This document shows positions 47,897-60,554 of a stretch of 64,000 bases of DNA, one piece after another (within the stretch, counting starts at the first letter, position 1; each line of letters starts with the position of its first letter). The DNA lies in the NCBI GenBank assembly GCA_934045905.1, contig OW203762.1, forward strand, positions 38,541,702 through 38,605,701, given 5' to 3'. The stretch is from Leuctra nigra. Its lineage: Eukaryota > Arthropoda > Insecta > Plecoptera > Leuctridae. The notes under the pieces are model-generated. The model was not told the DNA's origin. It ran no database searches and worked only from the letters and a program-made list of their open reading frames with translations. A program made the translations under genes and the position numbers.

Positions 47897-50000
47897 TAAA
47901 CATAAATCATCACGTCGTCTCATCTTTCTTCCAGGAGTTGAACATAAAACTTTCTCGCCCTGTTATCTCATGAAAGAACGCTAATTAATACTAAATCATT
48001 AGCAGTCTTGATGTTTGCGGAGTCCTCAGAGACTCGACTCTGCTGGAACAATAATTTACTTCCGTTGTCACTGCAATCTTTCTCACCTCGCACCGAACTC
48101 CCCGCTCTTCGAAACGATGATTTCCCTAATGAAGCTTTGTCTTCTTAAATATCCCACTTTCTGCCGTGCAGTGTTTGCGACCATTGGAAAAGGTTACACT
48201 TAAAGTATTTGTTAGAAGTATGTGGACAATCTCGAGTACAATTTAATTAAATTAATAGTAATTGAACTAGTACCTTTTTATAAACAAAACACTAACATTA
48301 CATTACATTACATGACATTTAAAATGTGATATTTCATATTGTTTAAAACCTGACATTAATGTTGTACGGACCTCTCTATACTCTCTATCACTGGGCAGCA
48401 AAGAGAGATCAATAGACGTAATAGCAGACCATGTGTTGTGCTTCCACTCTGCTTGCGAGTCGGTGAAAAGAGATACATTTAAAAAATCATGCTGAATACT
48501 GATTATTCCATAGGAAATATTGCAAAATTGTTGTTTAATATGTAGTAACGATGTTATAGTTTCCTCAAAAATACATTTATGTAGATAATTTACATGTAGT
48601 TTAATAGGTACCTCAATAATACCTCAATGGCTTAGTTAACAAATATAAACTATTTGCTTTTAGGCTGATCATTTTGATGTTGCACTGTTTGTAGGTATAA
48701 CAGCATAACCTATTCGCTGCTATAATGTTAGAGATGTTATGCAAGAGATCTTGATGCAATGTGGATGCTGGAAGTATCCCCCCCCCTCCCCGCGTGGCTG
48801 ATCGTCAAGACGAGGGCGAGTGTTGGTTTCAAGATCTGTATTAATTATGTTTACCGCTGTGAATCTGACACTAGAGAGAGGGAAAGCTGGACTAATTTGC
48901 ATCAAACAGTAATCTGATTAAGCGACGTAAGATCTACGGAGGTCACCACAAATACGAGGCTGTATCATCAGAAGTTCACTGCTCGAGATGTTAGTGTTTA
49001 CTGGGACAAAGCAACTTGTCGTACGCTTGCGCAAACTTAAACAATATTTGTTTACTTGTAAGAGCATTTCACAGTCAAATTAAGTGCTCTTAGAACCTAA
49101 TCACATATTACATAATCTAAGATATTTATGAAAATTAAAATTTAGGTATATATGCACTGAAGAGAAATTTCCGTCAACTTTAATCAAAAAGTGCAACTCA
49201 CATAATTCATATATTATTTGTTTTCGTACAGTTTTGTTTCAAAATCAGTGATCCTGGCTTGCTCTTGAGAAATAAAAAGTCAATCTAAAAAATGACATCG
49301 AGTCTTCTACCTGTGAGAGGTACAGATATCACAGCTAAAAATTAACAGCGCGGTCAAGAAATTAAAGAATGATGAGATATTTTTTGTTCATAAATGTAAA
49401 CAAGTGAAAACAAAGTATTATTTCTTGACGGAAACAAAATAAATACATTTCCAGACCCACAAATCTTAAAACTGTAATAATTATAATTGTATCATATTTG
49501 TAACGCCATAAAAAACGTAAGCAATATAAATACTAAGTAGACGCAGCTCACGTTTCCTGACGTATACAAGACACGAAGCGTGAGCTAAAATAGCAGCCTA
49601 TATTTCAAACTTTATAAAATATGTAACAAAATACACAGGAATGTATAGGTTTTTCATTTTGAATATGGGAAAAAACAGAATCTCAGTTATGCATGAAGAT
49701 TAAAAAAACGTTTTGCTCTAAAGAGCTCTTTCTGAACTCCTCATCAATTATTTAATACCATCGCGTCCGGATATTGAGAAAAGAAGGGAGATCCCTGCTT
49801 TGTTGATATTTTACAAAAATATAGCGCTTAAATCCTTCCCCCGACCGGTAAAAGGTAGATAATCCCTTGTAAGTTGAAGTAAAGTCGTCCGAAGAGCTGC
49901 AGGAGAAGAGTGATTAATAATCGAGAAGGCTTCAAAGCTGGAAGGATTCGGCGCATCTCTGAAGAGTGAGTGGTCGAGATAATTACAGACACGGGATCAA
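47897..50000. other. Intergenic, 2.1 kb
   Basis: No supported gene. A poly-C/C-rich run lies at 48778-48791. Confidence 0.5.
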
Positions 50001-50200
50001 NNNNNNNNNNNNNNNNNNNNNNNNNNNNNNNNNNNNNNNNNNNNNNNNNNNNNNNNNNNNNNNNNNNNNNNNNNNNNNNNNNNNNNNNNNNNNNNNNNNN
50101 NNNNNNNNNNNNNNNNNNNNNNNNNNNNNNNNNNNNNNNNNNNNNNNNNNNNNNNNNNNNNNNNNNNNNNNNNNNNNNNNNNNNNNNNNNNNNNNNNNNN
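50001..50200. other. Assembly gap, 200 N
   Basis: Exactly 200 unknown bases. Downstream exons of the odorant receptor may lie here. Frames reported across it are meaningless. Confidence 0.99.
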
Positions 50201-50667
50201 AATGACGTCACTTTGAAGCCAACTTGGGATGATTAATGATTAATAATCGCATTGACAGTGCTAAACCAAATCTGCAATTTGTTTCGTTTTGTTTTGCCTA
50301 CGTTTTATAATAATGACTCTGTATCAAAATCTTAATGGTGCGTTAGACTTTAAATTGGCTGCACTCAAGACAGACAAGACAGTGCATTAGGAATATTATC
50401 ATATCACAGATAATTATGTTTCACTGAAACCAGTAGGTATTGATTATTGTTATTGTTTTTATAGCTCATGCAAGAAGTTCGTTAAAAAGTTGATTGGTAC
50501 AAATCAAGAGAGTATAGCTCGCAGTGCTGACGCTTGGAATCAGGGTTATTGCAATTGTCGCTACCAACATCCACCTCAATTCAATCTCCATGTAACCTAA
50601 GAAAAACTTATACAATCAGTAAAATTGGAGAAATAAAGCTTGAATTCATTAGCAAACGAGTATTTAC

Positions 50668-52218
50668 TTGAGCAACGCCTGATGACGAACAATGCAGTTC
50701 TTCAGCATTATCTGCATTTCCTTCTCAACTGCCACTTCGAACTCTTCTTGACTTGGTTGATTCTCATGTGAACTCTTCTCTACTTTGTTCACACTTTTTA
50801 ATTCACTTCTATCCGAGCTTTTAAGTGTCTTCAAGTATACTTCTTGACAGAAATCATCCTCGGTTTGCTCTAGAAACATCGGAATTGTCAACTCCACGGA
50901 TGTACAGCGAGGTTTTGCATGTTCTTCTTTAAACCTCTCCTCAACTGTTGCAACTGAAAGTTGTCGGATATTTGTCAGTTGACGATTGAGGATTTTGGTC
51001 TGTGTGATTGTGAGACCTAGTAGAGATATGATGAAGATGTCGATGTAGCCCATGATGACGAGTTGTGTGGTAGAAGAGATGACAAACTGGAGCAATGAGA
51101 GCTCGAAGTAGGGGGAGGTTGTTGCGTCGTATGCGTTGGATACAAAATGAAATTGAACACTTTTATATCTGTTCACTTTACTAACTGGGAATTCAAGAAA
51201 CTGTACTAGGGAAGAAAATTAAAAAATGATTTTGTGGAAAAATCAATCTCTCCGTTTGGGTAATAGTAAAAACCTCAGTGACTTGCTTATGAGGTAAGTA
51301 CAGCCAAAATAGAGTCACAATTGTATGCTTTGTGATGCTGGGTCCTAATGCTGATATATTAATCTATAACATTCCATAGACATTTATACTCACTGCGTTC
51401 GAGATATGCATCTAGCATGGCGACGTGGGAACCTATGCTCGACCTCTATGCGGCAGCCATGTTGCGGTACTTACTATTTGTTTACATTCTGTCAGTGCGT
51501 CAAAACGTGGTAGACATCATGGCAGATTGCCAATTCTGCAAACCAATACCGCAACATGGCTGCTATTGCTTAGCATGATGTAACGGCCTAGGAACTACCT
51601 TGGGTACGCCTCTCCAACCCGTAGATGCATATCTCGAACGCAGTGAGTATAAATGTCTTTGAACATTCATTGCATTGCATTGCCAACAAAGAAAATAATA
51701 TGTGGTTTTTACCCCACAAACATTTTCCTCTTCACCAAAAGATTTGGTAGTTGTCCCAGATTAAAAAATGACGTTAAGATAAAAAACGATATTGGCCCGT
51801 AGTCTGTGAGGCACTTTAGATAGAACGATGTCTTCTTCAACAACTGTCTTGAGTACTCGTCTTTATACTGCTTCGGATCATTCATTGCCTCACAAGTATT
51901 GAGCAGCCTCATCATCGCTTCTGGTAGAAAAATCATTGTAAGTGTCTTTGAAAGGTAGATGTAAGAAAGCGCCATGAATGCAACGCCGTCGCAAATAGCA
52001 CTGAGTTGGTTCAGATGATGAAACATGAATATAGGTCGCATCAAGAAGATCTGGTAGAGTGCTTCTGCCACGGAGATGCGGATCAGAACGTAGCGCAAAT
52101 AGAAGCGCCAGTCTCGAGCTCCGTCGGGGCGCCACAAACCTGCAACAAGATGTCCGTTGAAGGATCGGTAGAAACAGACACAATGAAAATACGAAGCGAG
52201 TGACTCATATCGGATCAT
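50668..52218 (-). CDS. Insect odorant receptor (7tm_6 family), incomplete
   Basis: Two coding blocks on the minus strand: about 51736-52218 (start MIRYES, or an acceptor at 52140 before GLWRPDG) and 50668-51200. Block 1 carries the family-typical GLWRP near the N terminus and hydrophobic helices corresponding to TM1-3. Block 2 carries the second extracellular loop (FPVSKVNRYKSVQFHF...SPYFEL), TM4, and a long loop ending in IVRHQALLK, a typical position for a splice site. About 338 residues are seen of the usual 380-450; TM5-7 are missing. The nearest downstream acceptor (about 50601) joins in a frame that stops after five codons, so either the next exon lies elsewhere (for example in the N gap) or the gene is broken. 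Known family role: with Orco it forms an odour-gated cation channel in sensory neurons. Confidence 0.75.
51375..51661. mobile_element. 287-bp inverted-repeat MITE in odorant receptor intron
   Basis: Near-perfect ~40-bp ends: GACATTTATACTCACTGCG...ATATGCATCTA and its inverse. The flanks AACATTC (51368-51374 and 51662-51668) look like a 7-8-bp target duplication, suggesting a hAT-like element. It carries no frame. Confidence 0.78.
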
Positions 52219-52299
52219 TTGACAATGACATATGTTTTTATACATATTTTTATTTTTATCTGTTATTTTTTAAATTATAGGTATGTTTGTCTGTCCATG

Positions 52300-52840
52300 C
52301 CGCCATACAGATCACATTTTTTTTTCTCCGATCGATCTGAAATTTTCAGACACATTGATAGCAAATTGATACTTTAATTTTTACAAAATTCTCCGTTTGG
52401 TTAAAATTTGAAACAAATCACCTAAGGACCTCGGACCTTTTTTTTTATTCTGTGTCTGTTTATATACTACAGATCGCACCGTTTCACCAATCGAGCTGAA
52501 ATTTTGCACACGGACTTTGCACCGGACTTTTTCTAAATCCTTTAGGTAATTGGTTCAAATTATATTTTACACATTTTCAGCCCAAACAGTCAAGTATTTA
52601 CAGACATGTTCTCGTTTGAAGAGTTTTGAAAAAACTATGCAAAGAGATATATCGAAAAATAGAAAATTCACGGCACATGGATTTGTTATTCAATTATTCC
52701 ATAGTATGGAGATTGGAAATTGCAATTAGAATAAAAAATAATGTAGTATTTATCTTTGTATGATTGGATCGCGAGTGGATGGATGCTGTTCCACGTATCG
52801 GTGCTCGCTCATCAACGAGTTACTCTGACCGTTTTCCTAG
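52300..52840 (+). mobile_element. Helentron-like element, 5'-truncated
   Basis: Ends GTGCTCGCTCATCAACGAG, then CCGTTTTCCTAG and T. The interior contains CCGATCGATCTGAAATTTTC and TTTCACCAATCGAGCTGAAA. It lies just upstream of the odorant receptor start. Confidence 0.6.
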
Positions 52841-52972
52841 TTTCATGTCATGCCTAAGACATGTCATGCCTAATATTAATTAATAAAATTGTCATCTTAA
52901 ATGTGCCTCTGTTGGTCCCAAAATTATAAATTTGTTCATAAACACTAAATTCCTCGAAACATGGATGAATCA

Positions 52973-53480
52973 TTGAGCGAGCGTAGCGAGCGTCACCACG
53001 GTACTCTTATGGCACTTTCTCTGTGTGTTTTTTTTTTGTTTGTATGTTTTTTTTGTGGTCACACCCCAGGTCAAACCGCTCAAGCAATCAATCTGAAATT
53101 TTGTACACATACTAACGTACTCTATGCGGTCCCTGGGATCGTTTTTGAACGGGATCCCGTGATTGGTTCAAATTTAAAAAAAATTATCTTTCGATTGGTT
53201 TGTTTTATCAATTTGAAATTTTGACAAGTCATTACCACTAACATTTTACCCAATCATACAAAGTTTCAGCCAAATCCTCCCATTGGTTAAAATTTAAAAA
53301 AATCTTTCATATGATTTTTGAAATTTAAACTAGAACCGTATGACCGATCAACTTAAAACTTTGCATGATCATTGGGACCAACATTATGTGTGTTTTTGAC
53401 AATTTTCAGACTTATAGGTGTTTAAATCCAAAAGTTATTGACATTTTACTGACATTTTGCGTGTTTAGTAATTTGTTTAG
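52973..53480 (+). mobile_element. Helentron-like element, 3'-truncated
   Basis: Starts TTGAGCGAGCGTAGCGAGCG, then TCACCACGG, followed by a T-rich tract and TCAATCTGAAATTTTG. It fades out near 53480 without the CTAG end. Confidence 0.6.
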
Positions 53481-54700
53481 TAATTTTCGGGTTCTAAACA
53501 CCTGTTGGACACAATACAACTAATAGCTTATTCCAAACTATGAAATTATTTTCATTGAACTGTTCTGAATTCACGTCCATAGCCCTATTTTGTTAACAAT
53601 TACACTGGAAAAAGATATTGATAAAAATCGATTAAAAAACTCGTCAAGGCCACGCTCACTACCAAGCCCTCTTAAAAATCAGAACTGTTTTCTTGTTGCA
53701 GTAATTTCTAAGATCGATGAATGTTTCAAACAATAAGAGGTGGGTATTTCTAATAGCATGCTAGAGGTGAACGGTTCACTCATGAATTATTACAACACCA
53801 TAAGAACCTATCGACACGTTTATGATTATACAATACGCAAGTTTATGAAAATAAATCTGTTCAATCTTGGATGTAAAAGTATTTACAATTATAATGTATC
53901 CGGAGGATTTTCCAACATTTTAAAGTAATATTTTCTTGAGCACTGTACAGTTGTTCTGCATTTACTCGACTAGGGCAGCAAGTCAGAGGGTAAATTGTAA
54001 CTCGTGATTTGCATTCATAAGAATATAAATTTGTCACACGAATTAGAGAAAAAAAATGAAATTCATTCTGATGATAGTACTCGTGGAGGCGTTAAATCTT
54101 TGTCACCCAACTGAATTATTTAATCAAAATTTAGAGCACACTTTGTAGGGTCATCCCATTGGTGATTAATTTTCATAAAATTTTAAATGAACTCTGCAGG
54201 CCCTAGATTCGAGAGTCGAGCGTGGATATATATTATGTATGTTATTTCGTGCGGAATATATACTATTACACTAGAATCCAAAAATACATTACAAGGTTTT
54301 ACATATTCTCTCATGTGTTTTCCCGGGGACAGTTGTTCTGGTTCTCTGCCAGAATATTTTGTTTCTTATTGCTGAAAGCGATTCAAAATGATGTATTATT
54401 TCAATCAGAAAACACTTTCATTACAATATAGCTTACACAAACTTTCCTATTACATATAATTCTTCTAGCTTTATATATTACCTCTCAGATTAGACTTTGT
54501 TAAGAGCTACATTTGAAATTAAAATCATATTAAGACTTTTTATTCCACCTTAAGATTATATCTAAAATATGCTAAGTAATTATTATTCAAAGCCATTTTC
54601 AGCCATTTCAACCACAATTTAACTGTAATTCTCAAGTTTAGGCTTAATACCTAATAATGTTATAGAGACAGGATAGTTATGCAGTAACATAATATTTCAA
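53481..54700. other. Intergenic, 1.2 kb
   Basis: AT-rich DNA with no supported gene or clear repeat. Confidence 0.5.
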
Positions 54701-54719
54701 ATGCATTTTAGAGTCATGT

Positions 54720-55320
54720 GACTTGAGATAGATGCGTTTCATGTTTTAAAAATGCAAATAAAGCAAACTTGATGTTGCGTATTTTGCATATTTTAACCCT
54801 TTTTGTAAAAATTGCATAAAACGTGCATAAAACGGCTATGATAGTGCATATTCGTGCATAAACAGGGGTTTTTAACATTTCTGTAATTTTCCCTAATGTT
54901 TTGGTTTCCAAGTATTTTTTTAATGTATGAATGACTCATTTTAAAAAACACTAATTCTGAAATAAAAATTGGCTAAATTATAGAGTAGAAATCGCGTAGA
55001 AACGCACCAAAAGAATTCCAGAAATCAAAATTTTCCCGGGGCTATGCGCCCCGGACCCGCATGGTGCTGGGGGACCCGCCCCCCAGCCCCCCTTTGTTTC
55101 CGTGGACAAGTGCATTTCCAGTCATACGTATTTTACACGCCAAAGCTGTCCGCACAATCCAAAGTTGGCGACCTCTGTTTAAAATGATAGTGCATAAAAA
55201 TGCATATTTCGGATGAGAGTGCATAAATCGTGCATATTTGGGGGGGGGGGGGGGGGGGGGGGTTGATAGTGCATAAGTGCATGCATATTTTAGGGGTTAC
55301 TATTGCATAACTAGCCTGAC
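54720..55320. repeat. Decayed element rich in GTGCATAAA/TGCATATT
   Basis: At least six GTGCATAAA or TGCATATT motifs cluster near both ends (54770-54860 and 55190-55300). They flank a GC-rich centre (GGGGCTATGCGCCCCGGACC and a C-rich run) and a poly-G run of about 22 at 55241-55262. Probably a decayed DNA transposon; class uncertain. Confidence 0.4.
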
Positions 55321-55561
55321 CTTAAAAGCTTGATATTAAAATGTCAATAAATATTAAATAAAAATGAATTTTGATTACAGATCAAACTTGATATACGCCA
55401 TCTGATGTAACAAATATTTGAGGGACACAATAGTTCCATTACATCAAACTTATTGTTGCTTTTTACCACTGAGGTGATATTTACTTCTAGTAAGTTACCC
55501 GCTATAAATGTAATAAACGTATGCAAATAACTACACGTTGCCCTCCAGCCTTAAAAATAAT

Positions 55562-55829
55562 CTAGTGGAGCGGTCGCTCCACGCCAGCCAAGTCGTACGG
55601 CGCGCGCACACTCTCATATAAAGGCTGGAGCAAACCCACTTTTACTGTAAGCATCAAAGTGGCATTTTCGGCCTACTGGATCTTAAAATTGGAAAATCTC
55701 ACATTGTTGCGATATATCTTAATTTCGAGCTATGGCCCACCCTACAACATATACCAAATTTGGGAACAATAGGTCACGCCCTTTGCGCGCTAGAGGGCCG
55801 TAAAAACAGTGTTTTAGGGCGGTTTTCAT
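55562..55829 (-). mobile_element. Hairpin-ended element, copy 3 (inverted)
   Basis: Starts CTAGTGGAGCGGTCGCTCCAC-type hairpin and continues with CATTTTCGGCCTACTGGATC and TAATTTCGAGCTATGGCCCA. It is most similar to the copy at 58699-58971 and directly abuts the next Helentron-like element. Confidence 0.7.
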
Positions 55830-55831
55830 AA

Positions 55832-57155
55832 TTGAGCGAGCGAAGCGAGCGTCTCCATTTGGCTCTTTTGGCACGGACCTCTGTTTTTTTTTTTGTTTGT
55901 TTTTTTTTTTTCTGTTACTGACGATATACAGGTCAGAGTTTTTCTTCGATCGAGCTGAAATTTTGCACACATGTACGTAACATTTCTGATTGTTGCAGAC
56001 CCTAATTTTTTTGAAATCCATTGATTGGTTCAAATTTAAAAAAAATTAACTTTCGATTGGTTGTTTTGATCAAATTGAAATTTTGACAAGTCATTACCCC
56101 CAACATTGTACCCAATCAAACAAAGTTTCAGCCAAATCCTCCCATTGGTTAAAATTTAAAACCATCTTTCCTGTGTTTTTAGAAATTTAAACTATAACCG
56201 ATTGAACGATCAACTTATAACTTCGCATGATGGTTGGGTCCAACATTATCTGCATTTTTGACAATTTTCATACTAATCTGTGTTTAAATCCAAACGTTAT
56301 TGACATTTTACGGACTATTAGCGTGTTGGCTGTCAAATTCACGGCGACTTCGACTCTTCAGTTCAAGGCAAGGTAGTTAGAGCAGAAACTTTCAAACGCA
56401 AATGAAACTGATAATGACCGTTCAACAGTCGATCTGATATTGTGTAGACACACTTATATCATATGAGTGGTCTCAGGTATATTTTTTGAAGGAGATCCTG
56501 TGATTTTTGAAAATTAACACGGAACAGTTCAATCATAAAGGTTCAATTGATCAACTTAAAGCTTTGCATGGTTATTTGGACCAATATTTTAGGAATGTTT
56601 TGAGATTTCTATACAAATCTGTGGCGAAATTTTAGAATTATTGGCTTTTAATGACATTTTCGATAGACAGAATTTCGGTTCGAGGTGTTGCGCGTATCCG
56701 TGCTCGCTCATCAACGCGTTACTCAGATTCATTGGTTAAAATTTAAATAAATATCTCCTGATAGGCTGAAAAATGAAAACGGTCTTCGATAATTCTGATC
56801 AAACTCATATTTTGCATGATCATTAAGACCAATATTGTCTCTTATTTTACAAAATTTCATCCCAATCAGTTAAGAACGTATGAAGTTATTTACATTTTTA
56901 ATATCTGTCAGTAATGAAGTATCGAAATGAATGTTTTCCAGTGCCAATTGAAAATTGATTCTGATTTGCTTTATGAACCAGGTGCTTAGATGCTATTTTA
57001 AAGTTTCGATGAAAAGCATACACTTTTAAGTTGATATCATAATCAATTCCATATGGATGTATATGTTTTCTGTGCGTTGTGTACGCATTTCCGGTTCGAG
57101 AATTTGCACGTACCCGTGCTCGCTCATCAACGCGTTACACTGAGCGTTTTCCTAG
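55832..57155 (+). mobile_element. Helentron-like element, composite of two copies
   Basis: Starts TTGAGCGAGCGAAGCGAGCG and ends GTGCTCGCTCATCAACGCG, then ACTGAGCGTTTTCCTAG. A second GTGCTCGCTCATCAACGCG at about 56700-56719 is cut off before its CTAG and runs into the 3' part of another copy. So it is a fusion or nested pair. Confidence 0.65.
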
Positions 57156-57164
57156 TAATAATAA

Positions 57165-57562
57165 CCCATAAAAAACACTCCGTGTAAAAATACCAGCCAA
57201 GTCTCTTCAACTTAAAAAAAATAATGAAATCTAAAAATTCTGCACTGAAAAGTAGTGATATCAAAAAATTAGCCAAGTCAAAACTTTATTTGAAAATCAA
57301 AAAATACTTGGCGCATCGTGTACATAAATAGCTTGGAAGTATAAGCCAATTATAAATTATACATGAAATATACATATACATAGTATACCTATAATGCCCT
57401 AAAAAAACGATGCGCCAAGTATTTTTTGATTTTCAAATAAAGTTCTGACTTGGCTAATTTTTTGATATCACTACTTTTTAGTGCAGAATTTTTAGATTTC
57501 ATTATTTTTTTTAAGTTGAAGAGACTTGGCTGGTATTTTTACACGGAGTGTTTTTTATGGGG
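57165..57562. mobile_element. Fold-back element, copy 3 (left arm of palindrome)
   Basis: CCCATAAAAAACACTCCG to CGGAGTGTTTTTTATGGGG, with internal ACTTGGCGCATCG/CGATGCGCCAAGT arms. Confidence 0.83.
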
Positions 57563-58698
57563 ATATCACTACTTTTTTTAGTTTATTCTTACAACTTACG
57601 TGTGACACATATCACATGAACAATTACTAAATCCTTTAAAAAAAATTACCCTTTACAATTTGGTTATTCTCATGAAAAAAACAAAGGTTTCATTCCAATC
57701 GGTCAACCCAGTTCCGAGATATGGCAACACGTCGGTTTTCAAAATGGCCGCTGAACTTTCTGCACTGCCACATAGAATTTATAACTATAAATGATGTGTA
57801 TCATTTTTAGCTTTCTGAATATGTATTTATTGTATAGGAGGGGATTATAATGATTTATAAATTTGAATGACGTCATTTCCGGCCTCATAAATAGGAAAAT
57901 TCTAGTTTGACTGTTCCTATTCCATAGAGATGTCCTTCCGAATCGTTTGGCACTAGTTTCATACCGATCTGTCAACCAGTTTTCGAGATATTACGTCGTT
58001 TCTTCCGATTTCAAAATGGCTGCTGAAATCATTGACCTCTTGAATTATAATTTAAACATGATTTCATTTTATTATAAGCAGTCTCAAATAGTATATTTAT
58101 TGCATCAAAATGTAAATTTGTGCGATTTTTAAAATGTGTGACGTCATTTCCGGTTTCAGTATGGGAAACTGCAAATATTATTGATGATAATACATAAAGT
58201 TGACCGTCTAAATTGTTTAGCGTTGGTTTCGTTTAAATCTATTAAGACGTTATTAAGATATGATGTCATTTCTGGTTTCAAAATGGCGGCTTCCGGTTGG
58301 TTTTATATCAAGTCAAATAATATCACAAAAGAACATACGTTACATAAATATCAAAATAATTGGATCAAATTTGTTGCCGAAATGCCAATCGATGAATTAA
58401 ATTTCATGACGTCATTTCCGGTTTCGTTAACATAAATTTTAGTCTGTTGCTATTGATTATCCATATAGATGACCGTCCGAATCGTTTGGCGCTATTTTCG
58501 TTCCAATCGGTCTAGCCGTTGTTGAGATATGACGTCACTTCCGGTTTCAAAATGGCGGCACAAAAAATTCATGGGGTGAAGGTTAAATCAGACGCCAAAA
58601 GTGCACACGTGGTAAAAATGTGAGATCAATCGGTTCAGCCGTTTTGGCTGTGGCCATGTTACCGGATTTGAATTCCAGGAGACTACTACTACTGAGAT

Positions 58699-58971
58699 TA
58701 TTATTATGAAAACCGCCCTAAAACACTGTTTTCACGGCCCTCTAGCGTGCAAAGGGCGTAACCTATTGTTCCCAAATTTGGTTTATGTTGTAGGGTGGGC
58801 CATAGCTCGAAATTAAGATATATCGCAACAATGTGAGATTTCCCAATTTTAAGATCCAGTAGGCCGAAAATGCCACTTTGATGCTTACAGTAAAAGTGGG
58901 TTTGCTCCAGCCTTTATTTGAGAGTTTGCGCGCCGTACGACTTGGCTGGCGTGGAGCGACCGCTCCACTAG
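58699..58971 (+). mobile_element. Hairpin-ended element, copy 4 (loop of palindrome)
   Basis: Ends with the hairpin GTGGAGCG-AC-CGCTCCAC and CTAG. It shares GAAAACCGCCCTAAAACAC with the inverted copy at 55562-55829. It sits exactly between the palindrome arms. Confidence 0.72.
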
Positions 58972-60155
58972 ATCTCAGTAGTAGTAGTAGTAGTAGTCTC
59001 CTGGAATTCAAATCCGGTAACATGGCCACAGCCTAAACGGCTGAACCGATTGATCTCACATTTTTACCACGTGTGCACTTTTGGCGTCTGATTTAACCTT
59101 CACCCCATAAATTTTTAGTGCCGCCATTTTGAAACCGGAAGTGACGTCATATCTCGACAACGGCTATACCGATCGGAACGAAATTTGCGCCAAACGATTC
59201 AGACGGTAAACTATATGGATTATCAATAGCAACAGACTAAAATTTATGTTAACGAAACCGGAAATGACGTAATGAAATTTGAAATACATCGATTGGCATT
59301 TCGGCAACAAATTTGATCCGATTATTTTGTTATTTATGTAACGTATGTACTTTTGATATCTCATTTGACTTATTATAAAACCAACCGGAAGCCGCCATTT
59401 TGAAACCGGAAGTGACATCATATGTCAATAACGGCTAAATAGATTTGAACGAAACCAGCGCTAAACAATTTAGACGGTCAACTTTATGTATTATCATCAA
59501 TAATATTTTGCAGTTTCCCATACCGAAACCGGAAATGACGTCACACATTTTAAAAATCTCACAAATTTACATTTTGATACAATAAATATACTATTTGAGA
59601 CAGCTTATAATAAAATGTAATCATGTTTAAATTATAATTCAAGGGGTCAGTGATTTCAGCAGCCATTTTGAAACAGGAAGTAACGTCATATCTTGAAAAT
59701 TGGTTGACTGATCGGTATGAAACTACCGCCAAACGATTCGGAAGGTCATCTCTATGAAATGGGAACAGTCACACTAGAAATTTCCTATTTATAAGACCGG
59801 AAATTACATCATTCAAATTTAAAAATTATTATAATCCCCTCCTATATAATGAATACATATTCAGAAAACTTAAAATGATACACATCATTTATAGATATAC
59901 ATTCTTTGTGGCAGTGCAGTAAGTTCAGGAGCCATTTTGAAAACCGAAGTGTTGCCATATCTCGGAACTCGGTTAACTGATAGGAATAAAACCTTTGCTA
60001 TTCTTCATGAAAGATCATTTAAAGCAAATATATAGTACCATACGCAGATTTTCATTAGTAAACCAAATTGTCAATGGCGACTATTTTTAATGGATTTAGT
60101 AATTGTTCAATTGACGTCACAAGTTCTAAGAATAAACTAAAAAAAGGAGTGATAT

Positions 60156-60554
60156 CCCCATAAAAAACACTCCGTGTAAAAATACCAGCCAAGTCTCTAC
60201 AACTAAAAAAAATTATGAAATCTAAAAAATTCTGCACTGAAAAGTAGTGATATCAAAAAATGGTCCAAGTCAAAACTTTATTTGAAAATCAAAAAATACT
60301 TGGCGCATCGTTTTTTTAGGGCATAATAGGTATACTACATGTATTATGTATATTTGATGTATATTTTCTATCTGGTCTATACTTCTAAACTATGTATACA
60401 CGATGCGCCAAGTATTTTTTGATTTTCAAATAAAGTTTTGACTTGGACCATTTTTTGATATCACTACTTTTCAGTGCAGAATTTTTTAGATTTCATAATT
60501 TTTTTTAGTTGTAGAGACTTGGCTGGTATTTTTACACGGAGTGTTTTTTATGGG
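60156..60554. mobile_element. Fold-back element, copy 4 (right arm of palindrome)
   Basis: Same ends as the other copies; it is the mirror of copy 3 within the giant palindrome. Confidence 0.83.

Noticed and set aside
47436..47923. Frames with FVCLFVCLFVCL or KQTNKQTNKQ repeats
   Set aside because: Translations of the (AAAC)n microsatellite in a Helentron-like element.
49828..50236. Frames crossing the N gap
   Set aside because: Most of their length is unknown bases.
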